Of a stretch of 26,270 nucleotides of DNA, positions 1 through 6,077 are shown piece by piece. Source of the stretch: Chloroflexota bacterium (GTDB lineage: Bacteria > Chloroflexota > Anaerolineae > UBA3071); assembly GCA_014383605.1 (NCBI GenBank), contig JACNHM010000184.1:1-26270 (forward strand), written 5' to 3'. The position numbers and the translations under genes are program-made. The first letter of the stretch is position 1, and each line of letters starts with the position of its first letter. The notes under the pieces are model-generated. The model searched no databases. It was not told where the DNA came from and saw nothing but the letters and a program-made list of their open reading frames with translations.

Positions 1-1263
1 ATCCAGCGCGGTTTCATCGGTGGCGCACTCCCGGAAGCCGCCGATGCCGAAGCGGGCGGCCAACCGGGCCACCACCCGATCCACGATCTGCTCCGCCATG
101 TGGCGGTAGGTGGTCAGTTTGCCCCCGGCAATGGAGATGAGGCCCGCGTCGCTCTCGAAGATCTCGTGCTCGCGGGAGAGATCGTAGGCGTCCTTTTCAT
201 CACCATCCGCACCATCCTCGTCGGCGATGAGGGGGCGCATCCCTGCCCAGGTGCTGATGATGTCATCCTCGGTCAACTGAACATCAGGGAAAGCCAGATT
301 GGTGGCTTCCAGCAGGTAGGTCACCTCCTCGCCGGTGGCGTAGGGGTGATCCAGGTCGCCATCGTAGTCGGTTTCGGTGGTGCCGATGAAGGCCCGATGG
401 CCCCAGGGCACCAGGAAGAGCAGGCGCTCATCCTGCGGGGAGGTGAAGACGATGGCGTGGCTGTTGCCGAAGCAGCCGCGCTCCACGACGATGTGGATGC
501 CCTTGGAAGGACGCAACCGGCGCCCGGCCTGCGGCTCGTCCAGCCCCATCACCGCATCGGCCCAGACGCCGGTGGCATTGACCACGGAGCGAGCGGCGAT
601 GTGCAGCGTCTCCCCCCTCAGTTCGTCGCCGGCGGTCACGCCGCTGATCTGGCCGGTGTCATCCCGCAGGAAGCCGGTGACCCGGACGTGGTTGGCCACC
701 AGAGCGCCGGCGCGCTGCGCCGCCTGCGCCGTGGCCAGCGTCAGCCGGGCGTCGTCCACGTGCGCATCGTGGTACTCGGCGGCGCCTAGCAGCCTGTCGG
801 CGGCCACGCAGGGCTCGGCTTCCAGCGTTTCCTCCCGGTTCAGCATGCGGTGGATGTGGATGTTGCGGAAAAGCGCCAGTGCATCGTACATCCACATGCC
901 CGCCCGGATTTTGAGACGCCGATCCTTGCCCCCCTTGTACAGCGGGTAGAGGAAGGGCAACGGGCGGACCAGATGCGGGGCGATGCGCAGCAGCGTGCGC
1001 CGCTCGCGGCTCGATTCGTAGACCAGGCCGATCTGGAAGTGGGCCAGGTAGCGCAGGCCGCCGTGGATGAGGCGAGCAGAGCGGCCGCTGGTGCCGCTGC
1101 CGAAGTCCTCCTTTTCCAGCAGACCGACGCGCAGGCCGCGCAGTGCGGCGTCCCAGGCGACGCCCGTGCCCGTCACCCCGCCGCCGATGACCAGCAGGTC
1201 TAGCGGTTCGGTGGCCAGGCGCTCCAGGTTGTGTCGGCGGGTGTGGTGAGAGAACGTGTTCAT
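1..1263 (-). CDS. glpD: Glycerol-3-phosphate dehydrogenase, FAD-dependent (C-terminus outside window)
   Basis: Oxidises sn-glycerol-3-phosphate to dihydroxyacetone phosphate with FAD, normally at the membrane and feeding electrons to quinones. The visible 421 residues start MNTFSHHTRRHNLERL and carry the dinucleotide-binding motif VIGGGVTGTG (about 25-34). They also carry the family signature FGSGTSGRSARLIHGGLRYL (about 54-73) and a later segment with IAGGKLTTYRHMAE, typical of GlpD. The family is usually about 500 residues, so roughly 80-100 C-terminal residues lie beyond base 1. The ATG at 1263 has no clear ribosome binding site. An in-frame TTG at 1269 or 1284 is possible, and a stop at 1285-1287 limits further extension. 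It lies 49 bases downstream of the alkyl-DHAP-synthase-like gene on the same strand, so both probably share a transcript that handles DHAP and glycerol phosphate. Confidence 0.93.
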   Translation of the reverse strand, partial: MNTFSHHTRRHNLERLATEPLDLLVIGGGVTGTGVAWDAALRGLRVGLLEKEDFGSGTSGRSARLIHGGLRYLAHFQIGLVYESSRERRTLLRIAPHLVRPLPFLYPLYKGGKDRRLKIRAGMWMYDALALFRNIHIHRMLNREETLEAEPCVAADRLLGAAEYHDAHVDDARLTLATAQAAQRAGALVANHVRVTGFLRDDTGQISGVTAGDELRGETLHIAARSVVNATGVWADAVMGLDEPQAGRRLRPSKGIHIVVERGCFGNSHAIVFTSPQDERLLFLVPWGHRAFIGTTETDYDGDLDHPYATGEEVTYLLEATNLAFPDVQLTEDDIISTWAGMRPLIADEDGADGDEKDAYDLSREHEIFESDAGLISIAGGKLTTYRHMAEQIVDRVVARLAARFGIGGFRECATDETALD

Positions 1264-1285
1264 AGGCAACGAGGGCTGAGGCAAC

Positions 1286-1321
1286 TAGGGAGTGAGGGAG
1301 CATCTCCTCCCTTTACTCCAC
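1286..1321. repeat. Imperfect GGGAG-type inverted repeat at the 3' end of the FAD-oxidase gene
   Basis: On the minus strand GGAGTAAAGGGAGGAG is followed by GCTCCCTCACTCCC, so the two halves can fold imperfectly. The TAA stop of the upstream flavoprotein gene (1313-1315) lies inside the first arm. It resembles the other short-word repeats in this window and may serve as a weak terminator or processing site before glpD. Confidence 0.4.
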
Positions 1322-2968
1322 AAGCTTACCTGGGTTCATCACGCCGTGCGGGTCGAAAGTCCGCTTCAACGCTCGCAGCGCGGCCACGCCCAGCGGGCCG
1401 TGCTCCTGTTCCAGCCAGGGGCGGTGATCGTGCCCCACGCCGTGGTGGTGGCTCAACGTGCCGCCCTGCTGCATGATGGCCTCGGTGACCCTGCGCTTGA
1501 TGAGCTCCCATTGGGCGATCTCCCGCCCCGTCACCTGCCTGGCCAGGAAGGTGTAGTAGAGCGAAGCGCCGTCGGAATAGGCGTGGGAGACGTGGCACAT
1601 GACCAGCGGCGGCACGCCTTCCGCCTCAATGGCCTCAGCGATGGCCTGCCCCACCGCCCCGTAGAGCGGCAGCAGGTTGTCCCAGGTGGTGGCCGTCTCC
1701 AGCGTGTCCACCAGCACACCGCGGTCGAGCAGGATGTCCCGCAGGTAGGGCAGGGCGAAGCGCTCGGCGTACCAGGCCTCGCCGGGGCTGCGCCCCAGGT
1801 GAAAGGCCCCCTGCGCGGCGCAGGCCGTCAGCGCGGCGTCCATGTTCTCGGGCGCGCTCTGTTCGGCGCCTTCACAGCCCAGGATCATCAGGCAGGCGCC
1901 ACGCAGCCCGAAGCCCCGCCGTTTCATCAGGCGTGTGCCGATAGCCCGCGTGAGCCGGGCGGTGCGGCTGTGGCTTGATATGCTCAAGGCCTGGTAGGCG
2001 CGGGTCTCGGTGACGTCGGAAAGGCGGGCCATGGCTGGCGGCCGCTCGGACTGCATCATCGTGCGGATGGCGGCCACGCCGTCACCGTAGGAGCGGAAGA
2101 GCAGGCCACGGTAGTCGCGCAGCGCGGGCAACGGGCGCAGCCGCATCGTGGCCTGGGTGATCACCCCGAAGGCCCCCTCAGAGCCGACGAGCACCTCTTT
2201 GATGCTCGGCCCCGCCGCCGAGGCGGGCACGTGCCGCGTTTCGATCACCCCCTGCGGCGTCACCATCCGCAGCCATTCCACCATTTCCTCGATCTTGCCG
2301 TAGCGGATGGACTGCTGCCCGGCGGCGCGGGTGGCGATCCAGCCGCCCAGGGAGGAGAACTCGAAAGACTGCGGAAAGTGGCCCAGGGTGAACCCTTCGG
2401 CGTTCAGCGCTTCCTCCAGAGCCGGCCCGAAGATGCCCGCCTGCGCGGTGGCGGTGTGCGAGACGGGGTCCACGGCCAGCACCTGGTTCAGCCGCGCCAG
2501 GTCGAGGCTGACCGTGGGCCGCTCGCCCAAGGCGGCCAGGCCGCCGGTGACGCTGGAACCGCCGCCAAAGGGGACGACCGACCAGTTGCGCCGCACGGCC
2601 AGCGGCAGCAGCGCGGCGATGTCCTCCTCGCTCCCCGGCCAGACCACCACGTCCGGGGCGTGTTCGAGCTGTCCCAGCCGCAAGCGTATCAGGTCGGGAT
2701 AGCTCTTGCCCACAGCATGCGTCACCCGCGCCGCGTGCTCTGCCGAAAGATGCTCCGCGACGACGATGGCCGTCAGCGCCTGCAGGTCGTCAGGCGAGAG
2801 GCGAGACGCCGGCAGCGTGATGCGTTCCAGGTCTGCCTGCGGGCCGCTCTCCTCGCCTGTCAGCCCCAGTTCCTCGTGCAGGAAGGGCCAGAAGCCGGTA
2901 CGCTCGCGGAGGTCGTAGGTCTGATCGAGCGTGCCCCAGCCCCACCAGCGTTGGTTGTCATGTTTCAT
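1313..2968 (-). CDS. FAD-binding oxidase, alkyldihydroxyacetonephosphate synthase-like
   Basis: A 551-residue flavoprotein of the FAD_binding_4/vanillyl-alcohol-oxidase fold. Residues 7-12 (RWWGWG) match the conserved N-terminal block of alkyl-DHAP synthases. The FAD pyrophosphate loop PFGGGSSVTGG is at about 133-143. A central block contains GGWIATRAAGQQS and GSEGAFGVITQATMRLRPLP. The C-terminus has the hallmark SHHHGVG (His 507-509). Known members replace the acyl chain of acyl-DHAP with a fatty alcohol in ether-lipid synthesis; close relatives are hydroxyacid dehydrogenases, so the substrate is not proven. The start is the ATG at 2968, preceded by GAGG about 9 bases upstream and overlapping the HIT gene by 11 bases, rather than a TTG at 2980. 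The neighbouring glpD makes DHAP from glycerol-3-phosphate, which fits a DHAP-linked role. Confidence 0.85.
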   Translation of the reverse strand: MKHDNQRWWGWGTLDQTYDLRERTGFWPFLHEELGLTGEESGPQADLERITLPASRLSPDDLQALTAIVVAEHLSAEHAARVTHAVGKSYPDLIRLRLGQLEHAPDVVVWPGSEEDIAALLPLAVRRNWSVVPFGGGSSVTGGLAALGERPTVSLDLARLNQVLAVDPVSHTATAQAGIFGPALEEALNAEGFTLGHFPQSFEFSSLGGWIATRAAGQQSIRYGKIEEMVEWLRMVTPQGVIETRHVPASAAGPSIKEVLVGSEGAFGVITQATMRLRPLPALRDYRGLLFRSYGDGVAAIRTMMQSERPPAMARLSDVTETRAYQALSISSHSRTARLTRAIGTRLMKRRGFGLRGACLMILGCEGAEQSAPENMDAALTACAAQGAFHLGRSPGEAWYAERFALPYLRDILLDRGVLVDTLETATTWDNLLPLYGAVGQAIAEAIEAEGVPPLVMCHVSHAYSDGASLYYTFLARQVTGREIAQWELIKRRVTEAIMQQGGTLSHHHGVGHDHRPWLEQEHGPLGVAALRALKRTFDPHGVMNPGKLVE

Positions 2969-3461
2969 CGGATTCCTCAAAGGATTCCCGAAACACTGCC
3001 GCCAGCCGGCTGCACGTCTGATCGAGCATCTCGGGCACCATGCGCGTGCCGGCCAGGACGGCCATGAAGTTGGTGTCGCCCTCCCAGCGGGGCACGACGT
3101 GGACGTGCATGTGGTCGTCCACGCCTGCTCCGGCTGCCTTGCCCAGGTTCACGCCGATGTTGAAGCCATTGGGGCTCATGGTTTGTCGCAGTGCGGCCAT
3201 CGCCCTGTTCACCAACTGCATCAATTCCATCAGGGTTTCATCGTCCAGGGCTTCCAGGGTGGCGACGTGCTCGTAGGGCACGACCAGCAGGTGGCCGTTG
3301 TTGTACGGGTAGCGGTTGAGAACAACGAACGCTTGCTGCCCGCGGTGCAAGATGTGGCAGGCGCGGTCATCTCCGGCGGCGAGCATGTCGCAGAAGATGC
3401 ACCCCTCCGACTTCTCGCTCAAGATGTACTCCATTCGCCAGGGCGTCCATAGACGTTCCAT
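2958..3461 (-). CDS. HIT family protein (Ap4A-phosphorylase-like hydrolase)
   Basis: A 167-residue histidine-triad protein starting MERLWTPWRMEYI. It has a CIFC zinc-type pair (Cys21, Cys24), the conserved NRYPYNNGHLLVVPYEH block (about 49-65) and the catalytic triad HMHVH (about 117-121) followed by VVPRW. HIT proteins hydrolyse or phosphorolyse nucleotide phosphodiesters and phosphoramidates; this subgroup resembles Ap4A phosphorylases. The ATG at 3461 is preferred over an upstream start at 3482 because GGAGC lies just upstream and the LWTPWR block is the usual N-terminus. Its stop overlaps the start of the alkyl-DHAP-synthase-like gene, so the two are probably translationally coupled. The exact substrate cannot be read from sequence. 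Confidence 0.9.
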   Translation of the reverse strand: MERLWTPWRMEYILSEKSEGCIFCDMLAAGDDRACHILHRGQQAFVVLNRYPYNNGHLLVVPYEHVATLEALDDETLMELMQLVNRAMAALRQTMSPNGFNIGVNLGKAAGAGVDDHMHVHVVPRWEGDTNFMAVLAGTRMVPEMLDQTCSRLAAVFRESFEESDET

Positions 3462-3530
3462 GTCTAGCTCCGATCCACACAAAACGCATGTGAAAGCATC
3501 ACCGCCACCCGGTGTCTGTCTCGGCGCAAA

Positions 3531-3587
3531 ACGTGTTGCGTATTGCGTGCTGCGTTACGAAAACGGAACACGAAACACGCAACACGT
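3531..3587. repeat. CGTGTTGCGT-type hairpin repeat
   Basis: Perfect 11-base arms ACGTGTTGCGT (3531-3541) and ACGCAACACGT (3577-3587) enclose further degenerate copies of the same word. On the minus strand the second arm runs into TTTT, so it could terminate the hdrA transcript that ends at 3617. The same word family recurs near 16107-16176 and 24694-24738. The 155-base gap between the HIT and hdrA genes otherwise holds nothing I can name. Confidence 0.6.
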
Positions 3588-3616
3588 CCTTTCAGCACGT
3601 TTCAAGTGCGGCTGTC

Positions 3617-5416
3617 CTAGAAAATCGCATCCACCATGGCCATGATCTGCTCTGGCTTCCAGTTGAAGATCTGCGAGGCCTTGTTGGGGCAGGCGACGAC
3701 GCAGGCTCCGCAGTTCTGGCACAGCGCGGCGTTGACGATGGCCACGTCGCGCACGGGATGGATGCTGCGCGCCTCGTAGGGACAGACCTCGACGCAGGCC
3801 CCGCAGGCCGAGCACAGTTCCTCGACGACGTAGGCCACCATGGGGTCCTGCGTCATCTCCTTGTGCGAGAAGAGGGAGAGCACCTTGGCCGCCGCGCCGC
3901 TGGCCTGGGTCACTGCCTCCGGAATATCCTTCGGCCCCTGCGCCGCACCCGCCAGGTAGATGCCGGCGGTCAGGCTCTCCACGGGGCGCAGTTTGGGGTG
4001 CGCTTCGGCGAAGAAGCCATCGGCGTCGGTGGCCGCCCGCAACCGCTGGGCCAGTTCGGCCGTACCGGCGCTGGGCATCATTGGCGTGGCCAGCACCACC
4101 AGGTCAGCGGCCACCTCGAGCGGCTGCCCGCTCAGCGTGTCCACGCCCCAGACCATCACCTTGCCGTCTTCCGGGAAGAGCTTGGACACCTTGCCCCGCA
4201 CATAGAGCACGCCGTGTTCCTGCATGGCCCGATCCACGTACTCCTCGTACCCCCGCCCCGCCGAGCGGATGTCCGTGTAGAAGACGTAGGCCTGGCCGTC
4301 GGGCACGCGCTGAGCGTACATCGTGGCCTGCTTGGCCACCACCATGCAGCAGATCTTCGAGCAGTAGGGCACACCGTGTTCGGGGTCGCGGGAGCCGGCG
4401 CACTGGACGAAGACCACCTCCTTGGGCACCTGGCCGTCGGAGGGCCGCCGGATCTCGTCGCCGGGGGTCAGCATGGACTCGAAGGCCAGCGTGTCAATCA
4501 CGTCGGCCATCTGCCCAGCGCCGTACTCGGTCAGCGCGGTCAGCGGGTAGCGGTCGTGACCAGTGGCGACCACGATAGCGCCCACTGGTAGATTGGTAGA
4601 TTGGCAGATTGGTAAATTGGTAGATTGGGGTTGTTGTTCCCAATTTCCCAATTTCCCATTTCCCAGTTTACCAATACCCACAGTGAAGTTGCCCACGTAG
4701 CCGGAGACTTCCTCAACCTCAGACTCCGTGAGCACCTGGATGTGCGGGTGCTGGGTGACAGCCTCAATCTTCTGGGCCAGCAGGTCTGGCGCGGCGTCGA
4801 GGTTGAGGTAGGTGCCGCTCAGCTCGGCCATCTTGCCGCCCAGCCGCTGGCTGCGCTCCACCAGCACCACGGGGTAGCCGGCGTCACCGATGTCCAACGC
4901 GGCTTGCAGGCCGGCAATGCCCCCGCCGATGACCAGCGCCCGTTTGGTGATGGGCAGCGCCAGCATGTCCAGCGGCTCGTCTCCCTTCACCTTCTCCACG
5001 ATGGTCTGGGTGATGGCTGTAGCTTTGGCCGTGGCCTGCTCCGGATCGCCCTGGTGCACCCAGGAGCACTGTTCGCGGATGTTGGCGCACTCGCAGAGGT
5101 AGGGGTTGAGGCCCACCGAAGCCACAGCGCGGCGGAAGGTGGTCTCGTGCATGGTCGGCGAGCAGGCCGCCACCACCACGCCGTCCAGCCCCTGCTCCTG
5201 GATGCTGTCGCGGATCAGCTTCTGGCCGGGTTCGGAGCAGCAGTATTTGTACGTGGTGGACAGCGTGACGCCGGGGACGTCCCGCAGCGTTTCGGCCACC
5301 GCTTCCACGTCCACCGTGCCGGCGATGTTATGCCCGCAGTGGCAGACGAACACGCCGATGCGGCGCGATCTGGTCTCCAATATCCAATCTCCAACACCCG
5401 AACCCGCAGTCAACAC
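3617..5416 (-). CDS. hdrA: HdrA-like iron-sulfur flavoprotein with N-terminal and C-terminal HdrA domains
   Basis: A 599-residue relative of heterodisulfide reductase subunit A. Domain order: N-terminal HdrA domain (about 19-145) with VCHCG (Cys25, Cys27), CCSEPG (59-64), CSPTMHETTFR (85-95) and NIREQCSWVH (112-121). Next is an FAD-binding domain with VIGGGIAGLQAALD (162-175) and IVVATGHD (281-288). Last is a two-cluster ferredoxin domain in the final 70 residues (CSACGACVEVCP and CQNCGACVVACP). The TLDCSQCILTP block and the inserted ferredoxin found in full HdrA are missing. Residues about 248-278 are encoded by a GATTGGTA-type repeat. HdrA normally bifurcates or transfers electrons with HdrBC or Mvh partners; none is seen here. 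The start is uncertain: GTG at 5416 lacks a good binding site, and TTG at 5380 has GGAG 8 bases upstream. Confidence 0.9.
   Translation of the reverse strand: MLTAGSGVGDWILETRSRRIGVFVCHCGHNIAGTVDVEAVAETLRDVPGVTLSTTYKYCCSEPGQKLIRDSIQEQGLDGVVVAACSPTMHETTFRRAVASVGLNPYLCECANIREQCSWVHQGDPEQATAKATAITQTIVEKVKGDEPLDMLALPITKRALVIGGGIAGLQAALDIGDAGYPVVLVERSQRLGGKMAELSGTYLNLDAAPDLLAQKIEAVTQHPHIQVLTESEVEEVSGYVGNFTVGIGKLGNGKLGNWEQQPQSTNLPICQSTNLPVGAIVVATGHDRYPLTALTEYGAGQMADVIDTLAFESMLTPGDEIRRPSDGQVPKEVVFVQCAGSRDPEHGVPYCSKICCMVVAKQATMYAQRVPDGQAYVFYTDIRSAGRGYEEYVDRAMQEHGVLYVRGKVSKLFPEDGKVMVWGVDTLSGQPLEVAADLVVLATPMMPSAGTAELAQRLRAATDADGFFAEAHPKLRPVESLTAGIYLAGAAQGPKDIPEAVTQASGAAAKVLSLFSHKEMTQDPMVAYVVEELCSACGACVEVCPYEARSIHPVRDVAIVNAALCQNCGACVVACPNKASQIFNWKPEQIMAMVDAIF
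4583..4675. repeat. GATTGGTA-type repeat inserted in frame in the hdrA-like gene
   Basis: Plus-strand copies of GGTAGATTGG, GGCAGATTGG and GGTAAATTGG are followed by inverted copies (CCAATTTCCC, repeated), so the stretch can fold. It is read in frame on the minus strand as a low-complexity segment containing NWE and QSTNLP, about 31 residues long. No frameshift or stop is introduced. Related copies are at 7179-7280 and 17141-17177. Confidence 0.8.
5374..5400. repeat. CCAATATCC-type short repeat at the 5' end of the hdrA-like gene
   Basis: Contains TCTCCAATATCCAATCTCCAAC. The 12-mer CCAATATCCAAT is identical to one at 18922-18933. It lies between the DUF3795 gene and the conserved start of HdrA. 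If the GTG at 5416 is used, it encodes non-conserved N-terminal residues. Confidence 0.5.
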
Positions 5417-5448
5417 GGCTACCGGCGGCCAGGAGCCGCCTCTGCGTG

Positions 5449-5793
5449 TCAGAGCGTGGCACGTATGTTTTCCAGCACCGCCTTGGCGTCGGGCACGTGT
5501 GCCAGAAAGCCGCTGATCGTCTGGCAGCCGTAGTCGTCGCAGTAGGCGCAGTTGACCACGCCGCGGCTGATGGCACAGGCTCTGATCTCACACTCGCCGC
5601 AGTGGCTGCACAGCCTGGGGCCAGCGGACAGGCAGCCGTCGCACCAGACGGCGGCGGCGGTGATTTGGGCGTTGTATTCTTTGGCCCACAGCCTTGCTAC
5701 CCGTTCGATGGCCGCGGCGTCGTTGGCTTTCGTGGCGATGTAGGCCGGACACTCGGTGCAAACCAGGCCGCAGTAAGCGATCATCTTGTCCAT
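5449..5793 (-). CDS. DUF3795 domain protein, cysteine-rich
   Basis: A 114-residue cysteine-rich protein starting MDKMIAYCGLVCTECPAY, the typical opening of DUF3795. Further cysteines fall in WCDGC, LCSHCGEC, RACA, NCAYCDDYGC, then a helical end VPDAKAVLENIRATL. The pattern suggests metal or iron-sulfur binding; the function is not established. The ATG at 5793 is chosen over longer reads because AAGGAG lies about 9 bases upstream. It is 33 bases upstream of the GTG of the hdrA-like gene, so it probably belongs to the same transcript as the two HdrA proteins, possibly as an accessory iron-sulfur protein (inference). Confidence 0.85.
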   Translation of the reverse strand: MDKMIAYCGLVCTECPAYIATKANDAAAIERVARLWAKEYNAQITAAAVWCDGCLSAGPRLCSHCGECEIRACAISRGVVNCAYCDDYGCQTISGFLAHVPDAKAVLENIRATL

Positions 5794-5822
5794 GAATACT
5801 GTCTCCTTTGCCATGCTTGTTC

Positions 5823-6014
5823 TTACAGCAAGGCGACGAATTCTTCCACATCCTCCAGCATGCACTCCAAATGCAGTTGCAGGGCTTCGGCGATGTTGGC
5901 CTGGGCCTCAGCCAACGTTTCGCCAAAGGAATGACAGCCCCTCAGAGCAGGCACGTAGGCGTGATAGCTGCCATCATCCGGCTCGATGATCACCGTGAAA
6001 GCAAAGTCCTTCAT
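5823..6014 (-). CDS. HicB-like antitoxin-family protein, orphan
   Basis: A 63-residue protein starting MKDFAFTVIIEPDDGSYHAY with the following block VPALRGCHSFGETLAEAQAN, the compact HicB fold signature. There is no separate C-terminal DNA-binding domain. GGGAGGTGAT lies upstream of the ATG at 6014 with a longish spacer. HicB normally pairs with the HicA mRNA interferase, but no HicA-type ORF is next to it, so this is either an orphan or a single-domain HicB-like protein with another role. It lies between the two hdrA-like genes, 29 bases from DUF3795. Confidence 0.82.
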   Translation of the reverse strand: MKDFAFTVIIEPDDGSYHAYVPALRGCHSFGETLAEAQANIAEALQLHLECMLEDVEEFVALL

Positions 6015-6023
6015 CCCATCCCA

Positions 6024-6077
6024 TCACCTCCCTCGTTTCCCTTGTTTCCTTCAGTTCCCCTGAGTTCCCTCAGTTCA
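6024..6077. repeat. GGAACTGA/GGGAAAC-type repeat at the 3' end of the second hdrA-like gene
   Basis: On the minus strand AACTGAACTGAGGGAACTC is followed by AGGGGAACTGAAGGAAAC and AAGGGAAACGAGGGAGG. The TGA stop of the upstream gene (6075-6077) is part of the first AACTGA unit. The last units supply the purine-rich ribosome binding site of the hicB-like gene. Confidence 0.6.

Noticed and set aside
5449..6014. HicA partner for the HicB-like protein
   Set aside because: The neighbouring ORF is a cysteine-rich DUF3795 protein and no short basic HicA-like frame is visible on either side.
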